From positions 218,259,396 to 218,323,395 of the forward strand of contig OY856188.1 in the NCBI GenBank assembly GCA_963693315.1: a stretch of 64,000 bases of DNA, written 5' to 3'. A program made the translations under genes and the position numbers. The stretch is from Diogma glabrata (Eukaryota; Arthropoda; Insecta; Diptera; Cylindrotomidae). Every line of letters starts with the position of its first letter. Position 1 is the stretch's first letter. Of the stretch, positions 1 to 12,530 are shown piece by piece. A model generated the notes under the pieces. That model made no database searches and was not told the origin of the DNA. It saw only the letters and a program-made list of their open reading frames with translations.

Positions 1-2702
1 CCTCAGTTGAGTTGCCTCAAATGGTTTGAGGTGTGGTGCCTTTTTTATTTAATCGTTTGCTTTATTTGAATATCTTCTTTGAATTCGTTTTAATCTTTTA
101 TCAATAGATTAATAAAATTTTAGGTACAATTTTTCAATCTAGTTTTCATCAAAATACTTTGCATCTAGTTTTCTTTTCAAAATTTAAATAATCAAAAATT
201 TTGTTTTCATATAATAAGATTTCTCATATAGTCTTTGCATACAATTCAAATTTGGTTAGTAACTTTTATGTTTATAATTATAATCTTTTTTCATCTGAAT
301 CCTAGTTGTTGTTTCACAATCATAACATTTTATTCTCAAGTTGTTGTAAAATTGTTTGTGAATATGTGCTAATTATTTATTGAAGATTTAAAGTTAAATA
401 AAATCTAATGAAATTAAATAATTATTTCGGTGTTTATATAAATTCATAAGAACACCCAAGAACATAAATGTTACTTCAATTCGAATGAAAAATTTTAGAG
501 GATTTACATAAGATTACATATTTTGATGATTTTTGAAGTAAAGTATGATGTAATTAATTTAATTAAGAAATGCCAGCTATTGGTTTTACAAAGAGAATAG
601 CAAGAAATAAAGTTTTTTCAATAACTCATAGCAAGTTAATATCTTGAAGATCAAATATAGCGAGAATGACTGGCTAATAGCTATTGAGGAATACACGCAG
701 CAAATATATTATAGCGCGAATATTACAAACTATAGAGGTATGACTAAATGTTTGAAATTGACAATAATCCATACAAAAATATACCCTCGTAAACTAATTT
801 ATAAAATGTTAACTACTCTAATATTCATAATTTTGAAATTAGTTCCATCTAAATGTGCGTGTTAATTGAATTTTCCTGAATTTATGGTATTATGTGTATT
901 ATATTCTGTAAAATTAATAATAAATTTGTCAAATTTTATATAACTAAATTATTACTGGGCTATTAATTAACTGTTTTGTATTTAATAAAAACAACACCCA
1001 AGTAACGTATACATTTATTCACAAAATATAATTAAAACATAAAACTATTTTAATAATTTTTATACCATTCCTTGTGTGTGTACGAGGAAAAATATAGTAG
1101 TCAAATTGTTCATACTAAACAAAAGCAAGATGTTTAAAAACAACACTAAGTAAAGATCTTTAAAAAATCAAATGAACAGAACTTTATTCATTAATTAATG
1201 GAAAATGGAAATTACTTGGGTAATCTACCTACTACCATTCACCTTTGGATGGAATTATAAGTTAATGAATAAAGTTAACAACAAAATGATGACCAACCGT
1301 AAGGAAAATATAAAGATAAAACTTTTTCATAATCTTCATATGAATTTTAATTTTCTCATAATAACGTAAAAAATAAGATCTACACAGAAAAAAAAATTAT
1401 TTATAGTTCAAAACTATAAAGTAAGGCATAATAAATATGAAACAATTTTTAGGAAGGAAAAAAATCGTCTTAACCGATATTATTTTGTACTTCATCCACA
1501 AAGAAAATTTAAAGAAAATAAAATAAAAAAACTTAAATGAAATTCCGATAGGAAAAACGAAATATTAAACTTTTTTATTAAAATGGAAAACAATGTTTGT
1601 ATGAAGATGGATAAATTTGGGAAATTTTTTTCTTAATATTAAAAAAGTTTCAACTTTTTAAAAATTTTAATCAAAAATTTTAAACTGAATACCATCAAAT
1701 AGTTTGTGTATTACAATTTTGGTGGAATATTTCCGTAACTGCAAAGTTTAATAATTAATTTGAAAAAATAAATTTTTTTTTCAATCTAAGAAAATTTTAA
1801 TTTATTTTTTATTCGCTAAACCAAAATAAAATGTTTATATTAAAAAAAAAACACGAATTCATAATTACATTAATTATTACATTAACATGATAACATTAAT
1901 TATTCAAGAAGGGATCGTGCACTAAATGAGAAGTAATACGTAGAGAAAGTAGAGAAAGAACAGTTCGAATTTGTAATAGTTTTCTTCTCAAATTTTTTGC
2001 TGTCGTAATGTTTATTTCACTGTAATATTAACAACTTGTATTAAAAATATTAAAAAAGTGGCACATACAAAAATATTAAACAAATAAAAATATTAAAGAT
2101 TTTATAGTAAGAAATAAAAACATCTATAAAAAATAGGATTAACCGTTTATGTAGATTTAACGTTAACTTTGCTTTCCAATCTATGAACTCAAAAAACATC
2201 AATATAAAAAATCATAAAAAAATAACACTTTTATATATACATAAAGTGCAGTTTCTTAAATTGTTTTACCATTGTTTACGAAACGCACAAATTATTGATT
2301 AAATTTTTAAATCAATGCTAATCTTATTTGATTTTTACTAATCTTTTGAGGTTAATCCGTCTTTGCTCATTTGAATTTGTATCATTTGATTCTATTCAAA
2401 TTTAATTCGTTAAAATTCCTAATTTGCATGATAACTGAATTTTGCTTTAATGATTTTTTATTTTATTTAAACGGAATAATTAAAATAATATTTATTTAAT
2501 TTTATTGTATAATAATATGGCGTTTACACGTATATTTTAATGTTTGGGGGTTATTGATGTTTTAAATTATCTATATAGACAGATTTCAAATAAAAGCTTG
2601 GGGAAAACGGTTACTTCGGTCTGAAAGACCTAACCCCACTTTTTTTGGTATTTTTTAATGGTCAAGATATGTCAGTTGTGCTGCCATTTTCCATCCTCTT
2701 TA
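1..2702. other. AT-rich DNA without recognisable gene
   Basis: I see only AT-rich sequence with short chance reading frames, such as the 73-codon frame at 644-865, which has no recognisable motif. A small perfect hairpin (7-bp stem, 3-base loop) lies at 15-31, and a hairpin with flanking G and C runs lies near 2,595-2,640. Neither is tied to a recognisable element. No exon, RNA gene or transposon end could be supported here. Confidence 0.6.
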
Positions 2703-3149
2703 CACTGAAAAAAAATTGAAGTTCATGACAACCTCATCTTGGAGTTGGCAGTTTATTATTCATGCAAAGAAAAATTATTTGCAGACAATTTCACTGTGAT
2801 TGGGACAACTACACGATAACATTTTCCTAACAACATAATGAGGTTTCTTTAAAATATAAAGTGTTATATCCAATATAACAGTAGTTGAATAAAGATAATA
2901 ACTATTTCCCTGAAAAAAAATTCCTTTGGCCTTATATCATGGATTTTTCATTTTAAAGTTTAAGTATTTGAGATTAATTGAATTATATTTTATTTTCACA
3001 TAAATATTTCATGTGATTGTCTCAACTTTATCGATTTATAATTGTAAAGTTGTTGAAGCAATTTCGTAGTTTGATTCGCCATATGTGACCGCACGGTGAG
3101 GTTGAGACAATTGCATTTCGATTGGAAATAGGACATGTTTTTTTCAGTG
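2703..3149. mobile_element. 447-bp inverted-repeat element (MITE) with TA duplication
   Basis: The element starts with CACTGAAAAAAA and ends with the inverse, TTTTTTCAGTG. It is flanked by TA at 2701-2702 and 3150-3151. The inner sequence keeps a weaker inverted match, for example CAACCTCA near 2,730 against TGAGGTTG near 3,098. A TA duplication and short CAC(T)G termini are typical of non-autonomous Tc1/mariner-type elements. There is no coding sequence. The superfamily is inferred from the duplication alone. Confidence 0.7.
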
Positions 3150-3584
3150 TACCTATAGTAATTAATATACTTTACAGATCTTCAAATTCAATAAACTTCT
3201 CATCCCACTTGTGTATAAGAACACAAATATTTAAAAATCTTCTTACATCTAAGTCTTTCCGGAAGTCAGTGTTAAAATACTAAGGTGCTAAAATCTCACA
3301 GCTCTGAGATATCAAGACTTCGGTCTGGGTTAAGGATTTTGATATAGTTTTCGGCAAAACACTTTTATGAGGACATTGTTTTTAGTTTTGGTCAGCGATG
3401 TATATCAAACATAAAACTCTTTGTTAAAGTTCATTTATTTTTTTATAACCGTTTAGAAATTTATTACAAAGCTAACACGAAACATCAATACGTTTCCGGA
3501 AAACTATAACAGATCCTATATTAACATAATTTAGTGAAAAGATGATACAATCAGCAAACTACTCAAAAACCTCGAGAAAATGTT

Positions 3585-4152
3585 ACAAAATCACAAATTC
3601 ATATTTCTTTCGAAATTCCAAAAATATTCTAAAAATTCAATAAAATCAAATATTTAAACTTTTTTTAAAAATTTTAAAATATTCCAAAAATTATAACAAA
3701 ATCAAAGGTTAAAACTTTTTACAAAAATTCTAAAAATATTGCAAAAATTATAACAAAATCAAAAATTGAAAATTTTTTCAAAATTCCAAAACTAGAATAA
3801 AATCAAATATTTAAACTCTTTGTAAATTCTAATAATTTTCCAAAAATTCTTACAAATTCAAGCTTTTTCCAAAATTCTAAAAATATTGCAAAGATTACGA
3901 GTATAACAATTTCAAAAATTGAAACTTTTAATTTAAAATTTTTCAAAATTCTAAAAATATTCCAAAAATTCTTACAAAATCAAAAATTGAAACTTTTTTC
4001 AAAATTCTAAAAATATATATAAAAATCACAAATTCAAAATTCTATTTTTATTCAAAATTCTAAAAATATTGCAAAAACTATTATAAAATCAAAAATACGA
4101 ACTTTTTTCAAAATTCTAAAAATATTTCAAAAACTATAACAAATTCAAGAAT
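3585..4152. repeat. Degenerate ~57-bp AT-rich tandem array
   Basis: About ten imperfect units share the pattern CAAAATTCTAAAAATATTGC, then an A-rich block ending near AACAAAATCAAAAATTGAAA, then a T run. Unit length varies around 50-60 bp with indels. Two or three related units reappear at 36,306-36,420, next to a truncated Helitron. The array has no coding content. It could be a decayed satellite or minisatellite carried inside a transposon. Confidence 0.75.
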
Positions 4153-4484
4153 TTCCATGTCCAATTTCAAGTTCAATTACATTTACGTCATACAAACAAC
4201 TTGGCTAAAAAAGTTAATGAAATCATTTTTTTGACACACTTGACAATATTTTTTTGACAAACTGATAATGCAATAAAATTCTCAATAATAATAATATCAT
4301 GTTCAATTAATTTTATTTTTTTCTAAAAAAATAAATGAAAATCATTCTTTTGACAAACTTGACATTATTTTTTTGACAAACTTGTATGCCATAATTCTCT
4401 ATAATAGTAGTAAAATTTCATGTCACACAAATAATTATTTTTATTTTTTTCCAAACTTCTATCATCTTACTTCAATGAGTAATG

Positions 4485-5082
4485 CACAGAATATGTTTCA
4501 AATCTAGTACAGATGTCATAATATAAAATTTTCAATATATTTGACTCACATTTAGTAAAAAATAATTAACTTGATAAAAAAACACATGTGAATTTTTCAA
4601 ATAGTAAGCTTTAAAAAATCGTATAAAAAAATCCATATGGAATCTCTCGCTTTCTTTTGTAATTTCATAGCTGCAAGTGTTTACTTTAAAATTTGTGAAA
4701 AACAAAAAATGACGATTTTTTAGATATGAGCTTTGAAGTAAACCAAGTTTTAACGCGTCTCCTAGCGGAAAAGAGAAACATTATAAATTTTCAACTTACA
4801 AATTTCGATCATGTAACTTTTTTTCTGTTTACTAGCAAAAATACACTTAAATCGCATTAAATTGTGACACCTATCAGCAAAACATTGACACCTTTACCAA
4901 AACTACGTGAGAAAGCCTAAAAAATTCAACCGCGCATTAGTCCGATTCAGAATACTCAAAAAAAAAATCCAGAAATGACTTTTTTGTTTTCGTCAATACG
5001 AAAAATGTATCAAAATTTCAGATTTCTTAAAAATCAAAAATTTAAAAATCGACAAAAAAATATACGTTTTCAAAATAATAGC
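4485..5082 (+). repeat. Lone copy of the long inverted-repeat arm of the 56-59 kb transposon
   Basis: This stretch aligns by eye, with substitutions and small indels, to the right arm (58,528-59,148) of the inverted-repeat transposon described below. The shared blocks run in order: a CACAGAA start, the AAAAACACATGTGAATTTTT segment, the AGATATGAGCTTTGAAGTAA segment, CCTAGCGGAAAAGAGAAA, CCAAAACTACGTGA and the outer end CAAAATAATAGC. Weak similarity continues a little left of 4,485. It is therefore best read as the 3' remnant of another, older copy rather than a precise solo terminal repeat. The 92-codon frame at 4975-5253 is a by-product. Confidence 0.75.
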
Positions 5083-8000
5083 ACATATACAAGAGCAATG
5101 AATATATGCTACTGTTTTCTGGCTCAGGCTTATAATTTAATCCAATCAAATAAGAATTATGATTTTTGTGAGCTCAAGTACTTGAGAACGTTTGTTTTTA
5201 TTTGTTGTAGTATCTCTTTTTCTCTAGAGACTTTAAGGACAAATATGTTCTAGCCCTTGCTACTTATCTAGAATCCAGCAAATGCCAAATCCTTATGCAT
5301 TAAAGTAAATATTTGTATCATGTTTTCAAATCTAAATTTTTTTTCATTAAAATTGAGTTTTTCCGATAATTTATAATGTCGTTTTTCTTTACTATTGATA
5401 AGAAAAACGAAATAAATACTTTAATCGATTTTCTTGAACTAAAAACAAACTTTCATCAATTATTTTTTTATCTCAAGACTGAGAAAAAAAAATTTGCCTG
5501 AACTTTAATTGACGATATTTTTTTTGTATTTTGTTTTGCCAAATCTTAAAGTTTTATCTAAAAGTTAAATTTCCAATATCTTGAACCAGAAAACAAAGAA
5601 ATAAACTGAAAAGAAAATTTAATGAGGAAAAAAACTTTTTTTATAATTTGTTTTTATTTTTCATTATTTTTACTAGAAATACGAAAAGAAAAATAATTCA
5701 TCTCTTAACAAAGTTTTAAAATAGAAGAATTTTAAATAAAAAATGTAGAAGAGAGGAAATCTGAAATCAAAAACAAATAAGCGATATAAAATGAAACAAT
5801 GCAAAATGCAAAACTTGAATTGTATTTTTCTTCGGAATAACGCTAATTACAAAAGTTGTTTTCTTGTAATTTGACGTTATTTTAAGAAAGGTTGGCGAAA
5901 AGTGTGAAAAATGGAACTGAATAATGAACTTTTAATATGGAGTTTATTTTATATCCAATGTTTTTTAAGAAATCTAAAAGTGTGTCGTAAGCACATACTT
6001 TTGGGGTATATATATATTATTGTCATATCTATAAATTTGACGATAGAATTTTTGTTCAATTGCAAAATAGTCCAAATTCTAAACTACAAGCACTTAAGTT
6101 CAACCAATTTTTACTCTTACTGTTGACAAACTTTGCTTCATAACTCAACTACACATCAATCAATCCAAAAAGAAAAATTTCAAACTTTTTCCTAATCAAA
6201 CACAAACTTTTAATTATTTTAAAATATTTTAATACAACATAAACACTGTTTTCATATCAAAACCCTGTCATTTTATTTTCCTAATTAAAAATTTATTCCG
6301 TAAAAAAATTTCTTTATTTTGTTAAAAAATTATATTATTACAAAAGCAAAATACAATATAACAAGTTTTTTTTTCCGAAATATAATATAACTTTTTCAAA
6401 CAATTAAAAAAAAATTCATTTTTTTTTAATTTTATTTTAAAAATATAAAGAAAATTCTTTCGCTTCTTATTAAACAAAAAAAAAATTAAATAAAAGTTGT
6501 GCTTTCATAAAAAAAAAGTTTTGTTTTATTTTCTTCAGTTTAAAATTTATCCAAAACTTTTATATCTTTTTTCATAATTTTTTTCCGTTGGAAAATTCGT
6601 AAAAAAAATTTAGAACATTTCTTTTCGACGAACAAATAAAGTTTTATTTAATAATTTTAGTTAGTTGGTGTTATTTTTTCGAAAAATTATGATACCTTAC
6701 CGTCACCTAGGAAGATAAAAAGAAAAGAAAAAAATTTGTGTATAAAAGTTTTAAGGATAAGCTTCTAGTTTATGTTTTCGTAAGCAAGTAGATACATTTT
6801 ATAAAAAAATAATTATTTTTAGTTTGTGCATTCGGCAAATTGGTTCAGAGAAAAAACCAGATGCTCTCAAATATAATTTTATTCAAGTATTTCAACAAAT
6901 CTAACAAGGAACCAACCAGGCAAAAATTATGAAAATTGTTTTAGATTAATTTTTCTCTTAACACAAATATCTTATTTCTATGTTTTCTTAATAATTATTT
7001 TCCATCGTTTTCCAACAAAATATTTAAAAAATGTTTTAGATGGTTAAAATAATAAATTTTGCTTTTTAAATGTATCTGTCACCATATTCAGGTGACATTA
7101 CGTAATGCATAAGAATGAAGCAGAACATACAGAAAAAGAGATGGTATGGCTAAAGGATGAACATTTATATTAAGTTGTCTGTATTTTAATACACATATCA
7201 CATGGGCAAAATTGAAAATGTCTTTTGCATTCACGCAATCATGTAACACTATATATCATTTATGTAAAATCATTTATTTTGTATACCTTAAAGTGGTTTG
7301 TGCTATTTTACATGTGCGAGTTACAGTTAAACTCTCAGGAATAACATTAAGCGAAAATATTTTATCTTATACAAAAAAATATTTCGTTTATGAATTATTT
7401 TTATTATTTTGTTCTTTGAATCCAAAGAAACTTTTTCTTTCGTATCTTAAAAATATATTTATTTTTTTTTTTCATTTTCATTTCGTTTGTAAGTATTTTT
7501 CCGTTTTTCATTTCTTTAATTTGAAAATTTTTGTCATTCGCTGTTCTTTTATTCCGCAAAAATGAAAATGTCACTCACAATGAGATACGACACACTTGGG
7601 TAGAGTTTTCTATTTGTGCAAATTATTTATTTTCTTTTCATTTTGAATTTGCAAATTTTTCGTTTTTCTGATTATTATTTATTTTAAATTTATTCATACA
7701 AAAATAAAAGAGAAAAAAAAAATATGTATAATAATAATAACGCAAACGACAAAATAACAAAAAATTATTAATATTTTTGAGGTCGAAACTTTATTTTTAG
7801 GGTTAAGATATGAATAATAACGAAATTTTTCTTCTGGAAATATAGAAATTGTAAACAAAAATATATGGAGAATTGTTGTGGTTTGAGTTGCGAATCAAAT
7901 CAAAATATATTTTTTTTTGTTTTATTTATACATGTGAATAGTTTTTATCATTTTATTTTCCATTCACATTCCTGATTTTAATTTTCTTTTTCAATAGATT

Positions 8001-9628
8001 CGAAATTTTAATGGAATAAAAGATTACATCTGACAGTTAACATGAAAATGGATTGTAAAATGAATATTTTTCTTGTTGTTTTAATTCGATTTTGAAAAAA
8101 CGGAACAGTTAAAGGGTATGTTTGTGGCTAACAAATAAAGAAAATTGGAATAAATTAAGTTCCATATAGCAAAACATCTCAAATAGCAAAAGCAACGATT
8201 TTTGGAAGTCACCATATATTAGTTACCATCTTTCGTTATTTTTTTACCACAAGCTATTCAGGTTGACAAAAATTCAAAAATTTGTCGTGCATTAGAATGG
8301 CTCTACAGATCGAAAAACTAGCTTTGAAATAAATTAATTTTACAAACTTAATTTCAATAATTAATTATTTGGTTATTTTAGCAATGTACACAAACACTGG
8401 TAGCACAATTACACTACTCATAATAATTTTATTTGATTAAAATTTCTATACAATGATCCATACAATCCAAAACTACATATATCGAACAGCTTGATCAATA
8501 TTTTCATAAATGAGAATTTTTACATTTTTGTTTCTCTTTTAATATAATTATTCGCATTCCTATCACATGATTTCAATATACAATTTTATTTAAATGAAAA
8601 AAAAACCTGATTATAACTTTTTTTCTACAAAATCTCTTAAGGTGCGTTCAAAATGTATGGATGCAACAAGACAATCACAACAACTTAAAACATTTTTTTG
8701 TGAGCTCATACATTTGTGTGCAAAATTTTTTATATGCTCATGCAATTGCAATTATATTGAATTGTTTCTTCACATAAGTTGTAATACACTCTTCACAGTT
8801 TAAATGTACCTTTATGGCGTTACTTCTATTCATATCCAAAAAATAAATACACATACCAACACGCAATCAAAGGTTACAATTTCACATTTTATAACATATT
8901 TATGTTGATAAATTTCTAGGTTATCCTAATATTTATTAATGAAAATAAAAAAAATTACAAATTGAATAAAGGAGTTTTTTCGAATGTTTCCAGATTTGTT
9001 TCATTTTTATATTTTAATATAGACTATAGAGTAAGAATTGATATAGGGCCGGTCGTTACAATTTTTTATAATTTTTATAGTAATAGGTACCTGGTACATA
9101 AACTGAGAGCAATTTTTTTTCTTGAAAGCCCTAGTTAAATTTGAAATAAATAATAAACAGTTTAAAAATCAAATTTTTTACACTTATAAAGAATTTTATT
9201 TTTCACTTATATATATAATTTTAGTCTTAAAATAACTAACATCTTGCTATTATGATTCCATCACAAATGTGTGTTAGTCGCGTGTTCCAGGAATTGTTGT
9301 TTAAATTTTTGTTTCTCTCAATTAATTAGTCCCGTTTTTTTACGGTAATCCGCCTCACTTAAGTAGAAAATTTGCATAATATCTGTAAAATAGCCAGAAG
9401 TTTTTGTTAAGTGATATCAGTGATCTTCAAGAGATAAATTAATTTTTTGCACATAAGGATTGTCATGCCAGCAAGAGTGTCGTAATTTTGTATGGTCATT
9501 CTTTTGATATACTACGAAAGCATGAATTGTTGCTTGTTTGTCGTTCCAATGATAATTAATGTGCCTCATTTTGTATTATGAAAGAATAGTTTTCTGCAAA
9601 ATCACAACTTACAAAAATTCTCCTAGAC
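5083..9628. other. AT-rich DNA without recognisable gene
   Basis: The stretch is dominated by A and T runs. The reading frames inside it (for example 5911-6126, 7212-7565 and 8594-8803) have low-complexity F/I/K/N-rich translations, no motifs and no support from flanking structure. I found no transposon ends, RNA genes or splice-bounded exons that I could defend. Confidence 0.6.
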
Positions 9629-9760
9629 CAGGGGTGGCGAGCCTTTTTCTGTACGTGTGCCAAAAAATACAATCTATTTTTAAAAAATTGCTCACGTACC
9701 AAGCTTTTTGTAATATTAAAAAATACAATTATTAAAAATAAAATAAAAACAAACGCTTGC
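9629..9760 (+). mobile_element. Left end of a decayed hAT-type element
   Basis: The sequence starting CAGGGGTGGCGAGCC and continuing into a 'gtgtgccaaaaaa' block matches the style of hAT termini in animals, which often begin CAGGGGTGGC. The matching inverted end (GCCACCCCTG) was not found downstream, so the right boundary is unknown and the copy is truncated or its end has mutated. The minus-strand 65-codon frame at 9867-10064 lies behind it and has no transposase motif I recognise. Confidence 0.45.
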
Positions 9761-10214
9761 AGGATTTTATTAACAAAAAATAAAAATTCAAATCTACAGT
9801 AAAAAATTCTTAAAGGTTAAATTGAAATAAAAATATTAATATTAAGTTTAAGTTTAAGTTAATGCGTTAATTTAATGCAATTTTTGTTGCTGCATCTTGG
9901 ATGACAAACAAATATTTATTGTAAGATTCGTAATTTGTCGCTTTTAATAGAATCCATGCCGAGCTAGATTTATCAGTCATTCTATTTGTCATATTGTACT
10001 TTATAAAATTGATTATGGCCATGGTGCTCAAATATCGCAATTTAAAAATGAATAAATAATACATAAAAAATGACTGAAAAACTGGGTAAAATAATTCAAA
10101 ATTCTTTTAATAAAATTCATTTAAAAATTTTAAAATTCATCAAAACTATCCTTTGTAAATTCATTTCCGAGAATAATAACTCCCACGCATATGTGGATGA
10201 GAAATTGACAATAT

Positions 10215-10548
10215 AACCGTTGCCAGTGTCCTTAAACAGTTAAAGTCTTCGGGGATGCTTTTGCAGGTTTTCCAAATCAAATTTATAAACTTTTGTTGAT
10301 AGAATTGTTTCCATATTGAATTGTCTTGATTCTGTTCAGTGTAGAGTTGTTAAACTGATTGGCAACTAGACTCTTAATAATGAGTTTGATTCCTTGCAGC
10401 ACAGACGAAATGTTGCTAATCTGACAATTTTCTACGAATACATTATGGATGAACAAACTTCCGTAGAGATAAAATACATTTTACCTGAACTAACAAACCT
10501 ATCGCGATACACCAGAGCAAGTTTTGTGGCCCATATTGAACTCGATTG
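10215..10548 (+). pseudogene. Degenerate Jockey-like ORF2 fragment (RT start fused to C-terminus)
   Basis: A short trace of the start of a Jockey-like reverse transcriptase (a 'LKQLKSSGD' type segment near 10,230) runs straight into sequence matching the ORF2 C-terminal region. That region is repeated better preserved at 10,880-11,060: both share the blocks for 'NVADLTIFY.YIMDE' and 'LSRYTRAS'. Stops and frameshifts interrupt it. It looks like a second, more decayed and internally deleted copy of the same retrotransposon family, lying in direct orientation to the next fragment. Confidence 0.6.
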
Positions 10549-10627
10549 AAAATTAATCAATTATGCATTTGAGTTTTATTTAAATCTAGCGATTTGAAAA
10601 TTTCCAAATTAAGAATATCCATGGATC

Positions 10628-11160
10628 ATGATAATGTTAATTCATGTTTCAGAATCTGTAAGGCTTTTAGGAGTAGAAGTTAAAATCAATATGAAATGTA
10701 ATCCTTATATTTTTAGCCTAGCTAAGAACGCTGTTCAAAAATTAGGCTTTTTGGGAAGATGCCGTAAGTTTTTTAATATCGATCAACTTCTTTCCATATG
10801 CAAATCATTTATCTTTTTCCGTCCTTGCATGGAATATCGTTCTCACATATGGGGTGGAGCATATTTTAGTAGTTTGAAGTGTCTTGATTTTGTTCAGCAT
10901 ACAGCTGCTAAACTGCAGCACAGAAGAAATGTTGCTGATCTGACAATTTTCTACAGATACATTATGGATGAACGAACTGCCGCTGAGATAAAATCAATTT
11001 TACATGAACAAAAAAACCTATCAGGTTACACCAGAGCAAGTGTTGTGACCCATCCATCCATCCGGTTCAAACAAAAAGTGTATAGAACTGTCGACTTTCA
11101 ACGGGATTATTTCAACAGAGACCCTCACCTCTAGAATGCCTTACCTTCTTGGATTTTTCC
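10628..11160 (+). pseudogene. Jockey-like non-LTR retrotransposon, ORF2 C-terminal fragment
   Basis: An open frame of 168 codons (10628-11134) carries the region that follows the reverse transcriptase in Jockey-like ORF2 proteins. It has 'VRLLGVEVKINMKCNPYI' (the segment after the catalytic core), 'FLGRCRKFF' and 'CMEYRSHIWGGA', then a C-terminal 'LDFVQ..AAKL' block. The characteristic 'WNALP.WIFP' ending follows a stop at 11,132 in the same frame. The catalytic core is absent, so this is a 5'-truncated copy, as usual for LINE insertions. Homologous pieces occur at 54.7-55.3 kb, 41.99-42.45 kb and 63.7-63.9 kb. Sequence to about 11,330 may be its 3' UTR. Confidence 0.85.
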
Positions 11161-11509
11161 TGATAGTTTCAATCCTCAAAATTTTAAAGTTAACGTTACA
11201 CGGATAAAAATGAAGCTATGATTGCAGGTCATATGTTTTGTATAAGATCTTATATATTAATACGCTAACGAAAATTTTGTGGAGCCTAGGGCTTTTTTAT
11301 TCGCAGGTGAATTCATTTCAAATTTTCACTGCTAACTGATATTAGTGTAACTTAGATTTTAAAAATTTTTCACACAAATTGGATTATAAATAAAAAAGTT
11401 ATAGACGAATTAAATTTACTTCTTTATATAGCGGACTCCCCTTACAAACTAAAATCGAGTCGTCGAACATAGATTGTTTAATGAAAAAAAGATTTTCGGT
11501 TCTGTCAAA

Positions 11510-12530
11510 ACATTTATAAATATCATGGAATTTCAAAAACGTGGTCTTCCGCATGCTCATATTTTGTTAAATTTATCAGCATGAATATGTGAAACGTCAT
11601 ACGATGCATGGACCATGTGGTGCTCTAAATCCCAATTCTGTTTGTATGAGAGATGGTAAATGTAGTAAGAATTTTTCAAAACCTTTTTCTGAAAACACTA
11701 AAGAATCTATGAATGGTTAACCTTTGTATCGTCGACGTAATAATGGTATGAGTGTTGATGTACGTGGTGCATCTCTTGATAATAGATATGTTGTTCCATA
11801 TAATCCTTATCTTCTTGCAAAATTCAATTGTCATATTAACGTGGAAATATGTACGACTGTTAAAAGTGTGAAATATGTTTACAAGTATGTATATAAAGGG
11901 TATGATTCTGCCAATGTTGAATTGAGAGTGAATGGAGAGAATGCAGTGAATAATGATGATGCAATTGTGGGAAATGAAATTCAAGATTTTTTGAATGATT
12001 GGTATGTTGGCTCGACTGAAGCTGCTTGGCGCATATTTAAATTTCCAATGCATTTTCAAACTCATACAATTATTCGACTTGATTTTCATTTGCCTAATAG
12101 ACAAAATGTTTATATCAAAAATGGTAATGTGGCTGGTGCAGTCGCAAATGTATCAAGAACAAAATTGTTAGCATTTTTCCATTCGAATTCCATTGATAAT
12201 TTAGTTAATGAGTTTTTGTATACAGAATTACCATTACATTATGTTTGGCATGATCAAAATAAATCGTGGAAAAGAAGATAACGTGGGACTGATAAAGTTG
12301 TTGCTCGATTATATATGGTTTCTCCAAAAGATATAGAATTGTTTCATATGCGTTTACTTCTGTTGCATGTTCGTGGTCCAAAATCTTTTACTGATCTACG
12401 TATGTATGAAGGTCTTGAGTACCCTACTTTTGTTGCACTATATGAAGCTCGAGGTATTACAACAAATGAAAATGAATGGCGTGAATGTTTACTTGAAGCT
12501 TCAGAAATTCAATCACCAAAATAGATTGAA
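11510..12530 (+). pseudogene. Helitron Rep (HUH nuclease) region, broken
   Basis: Near 11,540 the translated motif 'RGLPHAHIL' is the HUH metal-binding motif of Helitron Rep proteins. A frame change separates it from 'HGPCG.LNP..CM.DGKCSKNF', and another separates that from the long frame starting near 11,724. That frame contains 'KYVYKYVYKG', the two-tyrosine catalytic block (Rep motif 3), followed by 'DWYVGSTEAAWRIF', 'MHFQTHTI' and 'KLLAFF', all typical of Helitron Rep/N-terminal domains. A stop at 12,281 and a shift near 12,520 break it further. The protein normally nicks and joins single strands during rolling-circle transposition. Confidence 0.85.

Noticed and set aside
15..31. Perfect small hairpin CCTCAAA-TGG-TTTGAGG considered as a Helitron end
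   Set aside because: No CTRR end or host T follows, and no Helitron coding sequence lies nearby.
3585..4152. Possible CRISPR-like array
   Set aside because: Units are degenerate, directly adjacent and lack distinct spacers. The window is eukaryotic; this is a tandem repeat.
4485..5082. Idea that the inverted-repeat arm is itself a mobile unit with fixed ends
   Set aside because: Similarity to the full element continues left of the arm boundary, so the copy is simply a remnant of a complete element.
7212..7565. 117-codon plus-strand reading frame
   Set aside because: Low-complexity, F/I/K/L-rich translation in AT-rich DNA. No motif, no splice or promoter context.
11676..12104. 142-codon minus-strand frame
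   Set aside because: Antisense to the Helitron Rep region, whose motifs are clear on the plus strand.
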